From: Micromonospora sp045209745
GTDB taxonomy: Bacteria; Actinomycetota; Actinomycetes; Mycobacteriales; Micromonosporaceae
Reading direction: 5' to 3'
NCBI RefSeq assembly: GCF_045209745.1
Contig: NZ_CP109273.1
Location: forward strand, 806,001-870,000
DNA: 64,000 nucleotides
The position numbers and the translations under genes are program-made. Under the pieces are notes generated by a model that ran no database searches, had not been told where the DNA came from, and saw only the letters and a list, made by a program, of their open reading frames with translations. This document shows, piece by piece, positions 33,279 to 41,831 of the stretch (positions are counted from its first letter, which is position 1; the number at the start of each line of letters is the position of its first letter).

Positions 33279-35285
33279 TCACGGCTTCGGCGGAATGCGG
33301 CGGCGGACATCCTCGGCGGTCGACGGGCCGGGCGACCAGCCGGCCACCCAGGGCAGCTCGTCGGACGGCGTGACGACGCCCTCCTCCAGGCTCGCGTAGC
33401 GGCCGGCGAGGATCCGCTTCGCGGCGGCGGTGTCGACCGAGTCGGTGTTGTCCCAGAGTGCCGTGAACAGGGCGTCCACCCGGACCCGCGCCTGCCGGCA
33501 GAACAGGTCGGCCAGCTCGACGTTCTCCGGTCGGCTGTCCCGCTCGGCGGTAGCCCGGACGCAGACCGCGGACATCGCGAACAACTCGGCGCCGATGTCC
33601 ACCACACGGCCGAGGAACGCCTGCTTACGCTCCATCTTTCCCTGCCAGCGGGACATCGCGTAGAACGTCGACCGGGCCAGCTTGCGTGACGACCGCTCCA
33701 CCTGGCGCAGGTGCGCGGCGAGCGGCCCGAACTCGGCGTACGCCGAAGGGCTCTGCCCCCGACCGACGGCCAGCGTGGGCAGCCACTTCGCGTAGAAGGC
33801 GCTGGCTCGGGCGCCGGCCCGGGCCTTGCGGCCGAGCCCAGCCTCCGGGTCGATGATGTCGCCGGCCACCGACAGGTGGGCGTCGACCGCCTCCCGGGCG
33901 ATCAGCAGGTGCATGATCTCGGTGGAGCCCTCGAAGATCCGGTTGATCCGCAGGTCACGCAGCATCTGCTCGACGGCGGCCGGGCGTTCGCCGCGGGCGG
34001 CCAGTGAGTCGGCCGTCTCGTAGCCGCGCCCGCCCCGGATCTGGATCAGCTCGTCGGCGATCTTCCAGGCCATCTCGCTGGCGTACAGCTTGACCAGCGC
34101 CGCCTCGATCCGGATGTCGTTGCGGTCGTCGTCGGCGAGCAGGCAGCAGAGGTCGAGCATGGTCTCCATGCCGTACGTGGTGGCGGCGATGAAGGAGAGC
34201 TTCTGCGCGACCGCCTCGTGCTCACCCACCGGCCGGCCCCACTGGACCCGGTCGGCGGCCCAGTCCCGGGCCACGTTCAACGACCACTTGCCGGCGCCCA
34301 CGCACATCGCCGGCAGGGAGAGCCGGCCGGTGTTCAGCGTGGTCAGGGCGATCTTCAGCCCTTTGCCCTCGCCACCGATGACGTTCTCGGCGGGCACGAA
34401 CACGTCGTGGAACCGGGTGAGGCTGTTTTCCAGGCCGCGCAGGCCGATGAACTCGTTGCGCCGCTCGACGGTGATGCCCGCGCTGTCGCCGTCCACCACG
34501 AACGCGGTGATGCCGCCCCGGCGGCCCTCGGTGCCGGGCACCCGGGCCATCACCACCAGCAGGGTGGCCACGATGCCGTTGGTGGCCCAGAGCTTCACCC
34601 CGTTGAGCCGGTAGCCGGTGCCGTCCTCGGTCGGCTCGGCGATGGTGGCCAGTCGGGCCGGGTCGGAGCCGACGTCCGGCTCGGTGAGCAGGAACGCGGA
34701 CACCTCGCCGGCGGCGAGCCGGGGCAGGAAGCGCTGCTTCTGCTCGGCGGTGCCGAACATCTTCAGCGGTTGCGGCACCCCGATCGACTGGTGCGCCGAG
34801 AGCAGCGCGCCGATGGCCGGGCTGACCGAGCCGGCCAGCATCAGCGCCCGACAGTAGTGCAGGTTGCTCAGCCCGAGCCCGCCGTACTTCCGGTCGATCT
34901 TCATGCCGAACGCGCCGAGGCCGGCCAGACCATGGAACACCGAGTCCGGAATGGACGCGTCGCGTTCGATGGCCGCGCCGTCCACCTCGGAGGTGAGGAA
35001 GGCGCGGAACCGACCAAGGAACTCCTCGGCGCGGGCCACGTCGTCCGGGTCGGGTTGGGGCCACGGGTCGATCAGGTCGAGCCGGAACCGGCCGAGGAAC
35101 AGTTCCTTGCCGAAACTGGGCCGGTCCCAGGTGGACTCGCGAGCGGCCTCGGCGACCTGCCGGGCCTCCTTCTCGGTGACCTGCCCGGCCTCTGCCGGCA
35201 GTGGCGCCGCGGCACCGGCGGGGTGGGGGGTGGTTTCGGAATCGGGGCCGTCCGGTGCTGGTCGGCCGTCCTGCGTCGTGGTCAC
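33279..35285 (-). CDS. acyl-CoA dehydrogenase family protein, long form
   Basis: This 668-residue flavoprotein has a Thr/Ala/Pro-rich leader of about 60 residues. The classical ACAD core follows: F-L-L-T-E-P-D-V-G-S-D-P-A-R, L-N-G-V-K-L-W-A-T-N-G, R-G-G-R-G-Y-E-T-A-D-S and R-I-N-R-I-F-E-G-S-T-E-I-M-H-L-L. A C-terminal helical extension of about 170 residues resembles VLCAD/ACAD9-type proteins. It probably oxidises long or unusual acyl-CoAs. GTG 35285 after GAGGGGG is the likely start. A hairpin upstream separates it from the DUF6328 gene. Confidence 0.88.
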   Translation of the reverse strand: MTTTQDGRPAPDGPDSETTPHPAGAAAPLPAEAGQVTEKEARQVAEAARESTWDRPSFGKELFLGRFRLDLIDPWPQPDPDDVARAEEFLGRFRAFLTSEVDGAAIERDASIPDSVFHGLAGLGAFGMKIDRKYGGLGLSNLHYCRALMLAGSVSPAIGALLSAHQSIGVPQPLKMFGTAEQKQRFLPRLAAGEVSAFLLTEPDVGSDPARLATIAEPTEDGTGYRLNGVKLWATNGIVATLLVVMARVPGTEGRRGGITAFVVDGDSAGITVERRNEFIGLRGLENSLTRFHDVFVPAENVIGGEGKGLKIALTTLNTGRLSLPAMCVGAGKWSLNVARDWAADRVQWGRPVGEHEAVAQKLSFIAATTYGMETMLDLCCLLADDDRNDIRIEAALVKLYASEMAWKIADELIQIRGGRGYETADSLAARGERPAAVEQMLRDLRINRIFEGSTEIMHLLIAREAVDAHLSVAGDIIDPEAGLGRKARAGARASAFYAKWLPTLAVGRGQSPSAYAEFGPLAAHLRQVERSSRKLARSTFYAMSRWQGKMERKQAFLGRVVDIGAELFAMSAVCVRATAERDSRPENVELADLFCRQARVRVDALFTALWDNTDSVDTAAAKRILAGRYASLEEGVVTPSDELPWVAGWSPGPSTAEDVRRRIPPKP

Positions 35286-35338
35286 GGCTGCCCCCTCGAA
35301 CCTCGGTGCGGCTGCGTCGGCATGCGCCCTCAACGCCA

Positions 35339-35369
35339 CGCTACCCCCGGGTGTTACCCAGGGGTAGCG
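35339..35369 (-). terminator. hairpin between the DUF6328 gene and the acyl-CoA dehydrogenase gene
   Basis: Arms 35339-35352 and 35356-35369 pair at 13 of 14 positions around a GTT loop, 36 bases past the DUF6328 stop and 54 bases before the next start. It is probably a terminator for the upstream gene, though it could also sit in the leader of the dehydrogenase mRNA. Confidence 0.65.
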
Positions 35370-35404
35370 CTGCGTGCAGATCTGCTTCTGCCCGCCCGCC
35401 TCGA

Positions 35405-35908
35405 TCAGCGGCCGGTGAGCGTGTCCGGGTTGTCGTCCTCATCGTCGATGTCGTCCTCACCCCAGTTGCGCCGGGCAAACGGCAGGATCATCCAGAAGGT
35501 GAGGAACCAGAGGCCGGCCAGCGCACTGAGCGCGAAGGCGATCGGCCGGTCCAGCACGAAGTCGGTGACCAACAGCACCGCGCTGACCATCGCGATCAGC
35601 ATGAAGGCGAGGCCACCGGTGGCCATCCGGTGAGCGAACCGCACCAGCTCCGGCTTGCGCCCCTGCCGGAACAGCGCCCGGTGAAACGCCACCGGCGAGA
35701 TGATCAGCGCGGTGGCGGCGGCCGACGCGAGCAGCGCCACGATGTAGACATCCCGCTGGAACTCGCTGGCCCGGGTGAACCCGTTGCTGAACGGCAGCGT
35801 GAGCAGGAAGGCGAAGAGAATCTGCACGCCGGTCTGTGCGACCCGCAACTCCTGCAACAGGTCGGCGAAGTTGCGCTGCCAACGCTGCTTCTCGGTCTCC
35901 TTGGACAC
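35405..35908 (-). CDS. DUF6328-like integral membrane protein
   Basis: The 167-residue protein has a charged amphipathic N-terminus (S-K-E-T-E-K-Q-R-W-Q-R-N-F-A-D-L-L-Q-E-L-R-V-A-Q-T-G split over residues 2-27), four membrane helices (about 27-45, 53-74, 97-116, 122-142) and an acidic tail (G-E-D-D-I-D-D-E-D-D-N). The start is GTG 35908 behind GGAGGTAGC. Actinobacterial membrane family of unknown function. Confidence 0.8.
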   Translation of the reverse strand: MSKETEKQRWQRNFADLLQELRVAQTGVQILFAFLLTLPFSNGFTRASEFQRDVYIVALLASAAATALIISPVAFHRALFRQGRKPELVRFAHRMATGGLAFMLIAMVSAVLLVTDFVLDRPIAFALSALAGLWFLTFWMILPFARRNWGEDDIDDEDDNPDTLTGR

Positions 35909-36034
35909 GCGCTACCTCCGGTGAGACGCTACTGCCGGCGGTCCCGGCCGCCGGCAGCAACGCCAATGCCCCACCCGGCCGAGAGCGAAACAGGTTCACG
36001 ACACCTCCCGGCCATCTGCCGGGCGGGGTCGGCG

Positions 36035-36784
36035 TCAGGACCCGCGTCGGATCCGGCCCGCGTAGCGGGCTTCGAGGGCCGTGTTGTGCGCGTCACCGTC
36101 CGGGATGTTCGCCGACAGGTAGACCGGCGGCCGCTCCCCCGCCTCCAGCAACCGCGCCACCACCTCCACGGTGATCTGCTGGGCCAGCAGCGCCGCGGTG
36201 ATCGAGGAGACCGCGCCGACCGCACCGCCATCGGGAAGCGGCAGCGTCGCGTCCCCGTACGGCGCGCCGTTGTCGAGCACCACGTCGGCGAGGTCACTCA
36301 GCTTGCGCCCGGACGGGTGGCGGGAGGTCATCCGGCCGGAGTGCTGCGCGGAGGTGATCGCCACCAGCCCGTGGCCGCGTTCCTTGACCAGCGCGGCGAA
36401 CTCCACCATCGCGCCGTTGACCCCGGAGTTCGAGGCGAGCACGAAGACGTCGGTGGGCCGCACCGGGGCCAGCTCGTAGAGGCGGTGCGCGACCGCCGGG
36501 TCCCGCTCCAGCATCGGACCGAGCCGCTCGGCCGGTTCGCCGCCGAGCAGCACCAGGTCGCGTAGCGCGATCCGGTTGGTCGGCACCAGACCGCCTGCCC
36601 GGCCGGCGATCTCCATCGCGAGGGCCTCCGAGTGCCCGGTGCCGAACGCGTGCACCACGCCGTCGGCGCGCACGGCCTCGGCGATCAGGTCGGCGGCCCG
36701 CCCCACCGCCTCCCGCTGACTCGCGGCCACCCGGCCGATCGTCTCGGTCACCACGGCCAGGTAGTCCTCGGCACTCACCGTCAT
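36035..36784 (-). CDS. SIS-domain phosphosugar-binding protein
   Basis: The 249-residue protein has a full SIS fold: V-H-A-F-G-T-G-H-S-E-A-L-A-M-E-I-A-G-R-A (about 43-62), V-F-V-L-A-S-N-S-G-V-N-G, and a C-terminal I-T-A-A-L-L-A-Q-Q-I-T-V-E-V. Such proteins isomerise or sense phosphosugars such as GlcNAc-6-P or MurNAc-6-P. ATG 36784 overlaps the stop of a 30-codon frame (ATGA), which suggests coupling. Confidence 0.87.
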   Translation of the reverse strand: MTVSAEDYLAVVTETIGRVAASQREAVGRAADLIAEAVRADGVVHAFGTGHSEALAMEIAGRAGGLVPTNRIALRDLVLLGGEPAERLGPMLERDPAVAHRLYELAPVRPTDVFVLASNSGVNGAMVEFAALVKERGHGLVAITSAQHSGRMTSRHPSGRKLSDLADVVLDNGAPYGDATLPLPDGGAVGAVSSITAALLAQQITVEVVARLLEAGERPPVYLSANIPDGDAHNTALEARYAGRIRRGS

Positions 36785-36873
36785 GCGTCCTCCGTCGTCC
36801 GATTGTGAGCCAGCAGGCGCAGCTGCGCGGCGATCGAGCGTCGGCTGCCCGGCCCGCTGGCGTCCGTCGTCAC
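36781..36873 (-). CDS. candidate 30-residue small protein coupled to the SIS gene
   Basis: The frame begins at GTG 36873, with GGAGGG six bases upstream, and ends in a TGA that shares ATGA with the SIS start. The peptide is V-T-T-D-A-S-G-P-G-S, then a basic helix (R-R-S-I-A-A-Q-L-R-L-L-A-H-N-R), then T-T-E-D-A. It lies 29 bases after the hydrolase stop. It may be a leader frame that brings ribosomes to the SIS start, or a small DNA/RNA-binding peptide. Confidence 0.45.
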   Translation of the reverse strand: MTTDASGPGSRRSIAAQLRLLAHNRTTEDA

Positions 36874-36902
36874 CGTTGCCCTCCCTCGCCGACCCGCACG
36901 GC

Positions 36903-37733
36903 TCAGGCCGTCGCGCCGGCTCGGGCCAGAATCGCCTCGGCGAGCGGGCCCGGCGCCGCGTCCGGGATCCAGTGACTCACCCCGGGCAACTGCACGAAGC
37001 GGTAGTCCCCGGTGACATGCGCCGCGCACGCCTCGGCGGCGGTCCGGCCGATCGCGACGTCCCGGTCACTCCAGACGTACGTGGTGGGCACCGCGACCGG
37101 GCCCACCGCGGCCAGGTCGGCGCGGGACATCGCCCGGTACCAGTTCAGCGCGGCGGTGAGCACCCCCGGCTCGCGCATCGGGTCGGCGTAGCGGTCCACC
37201 CGGGACGCGTCGCCCACCCCACCGAGCAGCTTGCACAGCGCGGTCGCGTGCCAGGCGAGCAGCACCTTCTCCGCCTTGTCCGGCTTACGGAACAGCGCGA
37301 TGTACGACGAGCGGGCCTTCTGCTGTCCGTCGGTGGCCAGGGCGTGCGCCATGGCCGCCGGATGCGGCACGGACACCGCAGTCAGCGTCCGGAGCCGCTC
37401 GGCCTGCCCGGCGGCGACCGCCCAGGCCACGATCGCGCCCCAGTCGTGGCCGACCAGGTGGACGGCGTCCAGCCCGAGCGCGTCGAGCACCGCCACCACA
37501 TCGGCGACCAGCTCGGGGATCCGGTAGTCGGCCACCGCCGTCGGCCGGGCGCCCGGAGAGTAACCACGCTGGTCCAGCGCGTACGTGCGCAGCCCGCCAG
37601 CGTGCAGCGCCGGCACCACGTCGTCCCACTCGCCGCTGTGCTGGGGGAAACCGTGCAGCAGCAGAACGGGTACGCCGTCCGGCGGACCGCCGACGGTTAC
37701 CTCGAACGTGAAGCCTCGCGCGTCAACCCGCAT
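36903..37733 (-). CDS. alpha/beta-hydrolase, epoxide-hydrolase-like
   Basis: This 276-residue hydrolase has the oxyanion segment L-L-H-G-F-P-Q-H-S-G-E-W and nucleophile elbow V-G-H-D-W-G-A (an Asp nucleophile, as in epoxide hydrolases and haloalkane dehalogenases). An acid in W-S-D-R-D and a final His in G-V-S-H-W-I-P-D complete the triad. The H-G-F-P and G-H-D-W-G motifs fit soluble epoxide hydrolases. The natural substrate is unknown. ATG 37733 is 113 bases from the riboswitch on the other strand. Confidence 0.88.
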   Translation of the reverse strand: MRVDARGFTFEVTVGGPPDGVPVLLLHGFPQHSGEWDDVVPALHAGGLRTYALDQRGYSPGARPTAVADYRIPELVADVVAVLDALGLDAVHLVGHDWGAIVAWAVAAGQAERLRTLTAVSVPHPAAMAHALATDGQQKARSSYIALFRKPDKAEKVLLAWHATALCKLLGGVGDASRVDRYADPMREPGVLTAALNWYRAMSRADLAAVGPVAVPTTYVWSDRDVAIGRTAAEACAAHVTGDYRFVQLPGVSHWIPDAAPGPLAEAILARAGATA

Positions 37734-37845
37734 GATCGGAAGCGTACCCAGCCAACAGCGCGCCGGTCGCTCACCGCAGAGCAGGCGGATGCCCTGCTGG
37801 GCCAGCGGCCCTGGTCGGTGTTAGCGTCAGCGAGACAACTTCACA

Positions 37846-37934
<89 letters not shown>

Positions 37935-37939
37935 TCGAC

Positions 37940-38018
37940 CTCCAGCCGCGCCGCCGTCCGGTGCCACCGGACGCGCGGCGTGCGTCTTCTCCTGGTTCGT
38001 GCACTGAACTGGGAGCAA
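37940..38018 (+). promoter_or_regulatory. probable expression platform of the TPP riboswitch
   Basis: A stable hairpin (GTCCGGT 37956-37962 with ACCGGAC 37966-37972, extended by GC pairs outside) follows the aptamer without a T run. CCTCCAG (37939-37945) is nearly complementary to the ribosome-site area CTGGGAG before ATG 38021. That suggests control by hiding the ribosome site, as is common in actinobacteria. The exact switching pairs are inferred. Confidence 0.5.
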
Positions 38019-38020
38019 AC

Positions 38021-38608
38021 ATGGACAACACCACCAACCGTTGGCGGACCATCGACATCGTGGTCGCTTCGGTGATCGCGGTCGCCTTCGGCGTCATCTT
38101 CTGGGCATGGGGCCTGGTCTGGAGCGCCACCGAGGGCGCGTTCGTCTTCTTCCCGCCGGCGCAGACGCTGCTCTACGGCGTCTGGCTGATGCCGGCCGTG
38201 ATCGGCGGTCTGGTCATCCGCAAGCCGGGCGCCGCGCTCTACTGCGAGACGGTCGCTGCGGTCCTGTCCGCGCTGCTGGGCAGCCAGTGGGCCGGCACAG
38301 TGATCCCGCAGGGCATCGTGCAGGGCATCGGCGCCGAGCTGGCGTTCGCCGCCTTCCGGTACCGGTCGTTCCGCCCACCGATCGCGGTGCTGGCCGGCGC
38401 GCTGACCGGTCTCAGTGCCGCATTGTTCGACTTCTTCATCTGGAACGTCGACTACGCGCTGACCGACTACCGCATCCCGTACGCCCTGCTCACCATTGGC
38501 AGCGCCACCGTGATCGCCGGCGCGGGCGGCTGGCTGCTGACCAAGGCCCTGGCCAACACCGGCGTCCTGGACCGCTTCCCAGCAGGCCGCGACCGCGCAC
38601 TGATCTAA
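38021..38608 (+). CDS. ykoE: ECF transporter substrate-binding (S) component for thiamine or HMP
   Basis: The 195-residue YkoE-type membrane protein has five or six helices (I-V-V-A-S-V-I-A-V-A-F-G, L-L-Y-G-V-W-L-M-P-A-V-I-G-G-L and so on). The conserved family segments are S-A-T-E-G-A-F-V-F-F-P-P and W-A-G-T-V-I-P-Q-G-I-V-Q-G-I-G-A-E-L. It binds thiamine or hydroxymethylpyrimidine for the Yko ECF importer. Identification is strengthened by the TPP riboswitch upstream and the ECF ATPase and T genes downstream. ATG 38021 follows GGGAG. Confidence 0.9.
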   Translation: MDNTTNRWRTIDIVVASVIAVAFGVIFWAWGLVWSATEGAFVFFPPAQTLLYGVWLMPAVIGGLVIRKPGAALYCETVAAVLSALLGSQWAGTVIPQGIVQGIGAELAFAAFRYRSFRPPIAVLAGALTGLSAALFDFFIWNVDYALTDYRIPYALLTIGSATVIAGAGGWLLTKALANTGVLDRFPAGRDRALI

Positions 38609-38626
38609 CCCCACGGCACCCATCTG

Positions 38627-38688
38627 CGTTGATCAAAAGGTTTGCGTCAACGGGAGGCGGATTTCGGACGCAAACCTCTTGATCAACG
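38627..38688. repeat. 22-base-arm palindrome inside the ykoEDC operon
   Basis: Arms 38627-38648 and 38667-38688 match at 21 of 22 positions around an 18-base centre, with outer CGTTGATCAA. It occupies the only wide gap in the operon (38608-38719) and would form a strong RNA hairpin between ykoE and ykoD. Confidence 0.92.
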
Positions 38689-38718
38689 GACGCGAACGCG
38701 ACCCGGAGGGGGGGTCAG

Positions 38719-40158
38719 ATGGGCGAGGTACTACTGCGGGGGTTCGGGTGGCGCCACTCTGGGCGGCGCGCCTGGGCTGTGCGGGGGGTCGATCTGCGGG
38801 TTGCGGCTGGGGAACGGATTTTGCTGCTCGGGCCTTCGGGGGCCGGCAAGAGCACCTTGCTCAACGCGCTTGCCGGCCTGCTGCCGGATGACTCCGGCGA
38901 GCAGGAGGGCACCGTCGAGATCGACGGGCTCGACCCGCGCAAGGGGCGGGAACGGGTCGGCATCGTCTTCCAGGACCCGGAGACCCAACTGGTGATGGCG
39001 CGCTGCGGCGACGACGTCGCGTTCGGGCTGGAGAACCGGGGAGTGCCGGCCGCCGAGATCTGGCCCCGGGTGGACGAGGCGCTGCAGCGCGTCGGCTTCC
39101 CGTACTCCCGGGACCGCAACACCGCCGCGCTCTCTGGCGGTGAGCAGCAACGCCTCGCCCTGGCCGGCGCGCTGGCCCTGCGCCCCGGCCTGCTGCTGCT
39201 CGACGAGCCAACCGCCAACCTCGATCCGACCGGGGCCGACCTGGTCCGACAGGCGGTGGTCGGCGCGCTGGACGCCGACACCACGCTGATCCTCGTCGAG
39301 CACCGGGTCGCCGAGGCACTGCCACTGATCGACCGGGTGGTCGTCCTGGAACCCGGCGGCGGGGTCCGCGCGGACGGCACGCCCGAGGCGGTCTTCGCCG
39401 CGCACGGTGCCACTCTGGCCGCCGAGGGGGTCTGGGTGCCCGGTCACCCCGTCGCACCCCGGCCGGCCACCGCCGCGCCCGGGGGGCTCCTGCTCACCGC
39501 CGACCGGCTCGGCCTGCCGCCCCGGCTGGGCTCCACAAACCTGGCGGTACGCGCCGGCGAGGTGCTCGCCGTACGCGGACCAAACGGTGCCGGCAAGTCC
39601 ACCCTGGCGTTGCTGCTCGGCGGGCTGCTCCGGCCGGGCACCGGACGGGTCACCGCGTCCGCCGAGCTGGCCGACGCCGACCATCGCACGCCCCCGCACC
39701 GCTGGCGCGCCCCCGCGCTGGCCCGGCGGATCGGGTCGGTCTTCCAGGATCCGGAGCACCAGTTCGTCACCAGCACCGTCTTCGACGAGCTGGCGCTCGG
39801 CCCGCGCCGGACCGGTCAGCCCGAGGCGGCCGTCAAGGAGACCGTGGCCGGGCTGCTGGAGCGGCTGCGACTGGTCCGGCTCGCCGCGGCCAACCCGTAC
39901 ACCCTCTCCGGTGGTGAGGCGCGGCGGCTGAGCGTGGCGACCGCCCTGGCCACCGCGCCCCGCCTGCTCATCTGCGACGAGCCCACCTTCGGCCAGGACC
40001 GGCGGACCTGGCGGGAGCTGGTCGATCTCTTCGCCGACCTGCGCGACGCCGGCCACGGCGTGGTCGCGGTCACCCACGACGCGGACTTCGTCGCCGCGCT
40101 CGCTGACCGCACCGTCACCCTTAAGCGGACCGTGACCGGCCCGGACGGCAACCGATGA
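38719..40158 (+). CDS. ykoD: ECF transporter double ATPase (YkoD)
   Basis: This 479-residue protein has two fused ABC domains, as in Bacillus YkoD. Domain 1 has G-P-S-G-A-G-K-S-T (38-46), L-S-G-G-E-Q-Q-R and L-L-L-L-D-E-P-T-A-N-L-D. Domain 2 has G-P-N-G-A-G-K-S-T-L, L-S-G-G-E-A-R-R-L and L-I-C-D-E-P-T-F-G-Q-D. Both catalytic sites look intact. ATG 38719 follows GGAGGGGGGG, and the 3' end overlaps ykoC by four bases. It powers the thiamine/HMP importer. Confidence 0.92.
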   Translation: MGEVLLRGFGWRHSGRRAWAVRGVDLRVAAGERILLLGPSGAGKSTLLNALAGLLPDDSGEQEGTVEIDGLDPRKGRERVGIVFQDPETQLVMARCGDDVAFGLENRGVPAAEIWPRVDEALQRVGFPYSRDRNTAALSGGEQQRLALAGALALRPGLLLLDEPTANLDPTGADLVRQAVVGALDADTTLILVEHRVAEALPLIDRVVVLEPGGGVRADGTPEAVFAAHGATLAAEGVWVPGHPVAPRPATAAPGGLLLTADRLGLPPRLGSTNLAVRAGEVLAVRGPNGAGKSTLALLLGGLLRPGTGRVTASAELADADHRTPPHRWRAPALARRIGSVFQDPEHQFVTSTVFDELALGPRRTGQPEAAVKETVAGLLERLRLVRLAAANPYTLSGGEARRLSVATALATAPRLLICDEPTFGQDRRTWRELVDLFADLRDAGHGVVAVTHDADFVAALADRTVTLKRTVTGPDGNR

Positions 40159-40955
40159 TCAGCATCGAGCCGATCGCCGCGCCCGACGCGCCGTTGGCCC
40201 GCCGCAACCCGGTGGCGAAGGTCGCCGCCGCTCTGGTCTTCTCGTTCACCCTGCTGGCCACCCTGGACCCGGTGGCCCCGGCGATCGCCATCGCGCTCGA
40301 ACTCGCGGTGCTGCCGCTGTTCGGCATCGGCTACCGGGCGTTGGCCCGCCGGGCCTGGCCACTGCTGCTCAGTGCCGCCGGCATCCTGGTCACCCTGGTG
40401 CTCTTCGCCGCCGACCAGTCCGGCCAGGTCCTGCTGGACGCGGGACCAGTGCTGGTGAGCACCGGCGTGCTGCTCACCGCGCTCGGCCTGGTGCTGCGGG
40501 TGTTCGCGGTGGCCCTGCCCGGTGTGATCGTCTTCGCGACCACCGACCCCACCGATCTGGCCGACGCGTTGATCCAGAACGTGAAGGCACCGGCCCGGTT
40601 CGCCATCGGGGCGCTGGCCGCGTTCCGGCTGGTGCCGCTGCTCGGTCAGGAATGGCAAATGATCAGCATGGCCCGGCGAGCGCGGGGTGTCGACGCGGGA
40701 CGCAACCCGGTGGCGAAGCTGCGGCTGTTCGCCTCCACCGCGTTCGCGCTGCTGGTCGGGGCCATCCGCCGGGGCACCCGCCTGGCCGTGGCGATGGACG
40801 CGCGCGGCTTCGACGCCGGCACACCCCGTACCGTTGCCCGCCGGCAGCACTTCACCCGCGCCGACGCCCTCCTCATCGCCGGGGCCATCGTGCTCGCCGC
40901 AGCCGCCCTGACCACAAGCCTCGCCCTGGGCACCTTCCGCCCCCTGATCAGCTAA
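40155..40955 (+). CDS. ykoC: ECF transporter transmembrane (T) component
   Basis: This 266-residue EcfT-family protein has five or six helices and the coupling motifs of T proteins: A-R-R-A-R-G-V-D-A-G-R and A-M-D-A-R-G-F-D-A-G-T-P-R-T. These long helices dock onto the ATPase. Its ATGA overlap with ykoD and the S component upstream complete the transporter. The gene ends 187 bases before the convergent gene at 41142. Confidence 0.92.
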   Translation: MISIEPIAAPDAPLARRNPVAKVAAALVFSFTLLATLDPVAPAIAIALELAVLPLFGIGYRALARRAWPLLLSAAGILVTLVLFAADQSGQVLLDAGPVLVSTGVLLTALGLVLRVFAVALPGVIVFATTDPTDLADALIQNVKAPARFAIGALAAFRLVPLLGQEWQMISMARRARGVDAGRNPVAKLRLFASTAFALLVGAIRRGTRLAVAMDARGFDAGTPRTVARRQHFTRADALLIAGAIVLAAAALTTSLALGTFRPLIS

Positions 40956-40962
40956 ACCCGCC

Positions 40963-41141
40963 GCCCTACCCCGCCCGGCCCTGCCCCTGCCCTGCCCGGC
41001 CCTGCCCCCCGCCCCGCCGCGCCGATCTTGCAGTTTCTGTCGTCGGCTCATCCTAATTTGCCGGTTATGCGAGGACAGAAAGTGCAAGATCGCGGGGGCG
41101 GGGCGGGGGTGGGGGGCGGGGGCGGGGTGGGGGCGGCTCGA
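40963..41141. repeat. C-rich tract, 19-base-arm palindrome, G-rich tract (composite element, copy 1)
   Basis: Palindrome arms 41023-41041 and 41074-41092 match at 18 of 19 positions around a 32-base centre. To the left, 40963-41022 is almost only C with G/T. To the right, 41093-41141 is mostly runs of 3-6 G. The two tracts could extend the stem on one strand or form G-quadruplexes. It fills the space between convergent ykoC and the 41142 gene. Confidence 0.88.
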
Positions 41142-41540
41142 TCAGCTGCGGCGGAAGGCGTAGCGGCGGGCCTGGCCGGCTTGCTGGCTGCGGCCGCCGC
41201 CGGAGCGGTTGCCGCCACCCTGCGGGCCGGCCGTCGGTGCCGATCGGCGCGCGGCTGGCTTCGGCAGATCTCCCATCGCCGGCGCGTCGACAACCGCCGG
41301 CACGTCGACCGGCAGCGCCACCTCGTCCGGAACAGCCGCCGGCAGCGCCGGTTCCACCAGCACCGCCGGCAGCGCCGACTCGGTCAACGCCGCCGGTTCC
41401 ACCAGCACTGCCGGCAGGGCCGGTTCGACCGCGAGGTCGGGGAGGGTGGGTCGGAGCGGGTCGTGGCCGGCCGCCGGGTCGACGCCGAGCGGCGTCGCTT
41501 TCGGGGTACGGGTCTTCTTCGGGTTACGTCTGGCAGGCAT
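41142..41540 (-). CDS. hypothetical protein with Ala/Pro/Val repeats
   Basis: The 132-residue frame from ATG 41540 has a good ribosome site (AAGGAGG). The N-terminus is basic (M-P-A-R-R-N-P-K-K-T-R-T-P-K). The centre repeats L-P-A-V-L-V-E-P-A and similar units about four times (residues 35-75). The C-terminus is Gly/Ser/Gln/Arg-rich, ending R-Y-A-F-R-R-S. There is no domain or membrane segment. It may be nucleic-acid-binding by composition. Confidence 0.55.
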   Translation of the reverse strand: MPARRNPKKTRTPKATPLGVDPAAGHDPLRPTLPDLAVEPALPAVLVEPAALTESALPAVLVEPALPAAVPDEVALPVDVPAVVDAPAMGDLPKPAARRSAPTAGPQGGGNRSGGGRSQQAGQARRYAFRRS

Positions 41541-41831
41541 CCGGGCCTCCTTCAATGCCGACCGGCACGGCCGGTCCCGCGCTGCGGCGGTCGGTCGGAT
41601 CGGCTGGTGACCGCCGTTGCGCGACGGTCGAGTGGGGAAGGGACTGCTCACCGGTGTCAGGCAGGGCCGTCGCCGCCGAACGGCGGGGAGAGGATGCGGG
41701 GACGCCCGGGAGCGCACGGACCGCGACGCGGGACGGCGGGCCGGCTCGGAAGTGGGGCGTCAGTTACGCATGTCCGTACCCTAGCCACCGCCCGACCGAC
41801 GCGCACCCGTTTTTACTGGCAGGATCGGCAC

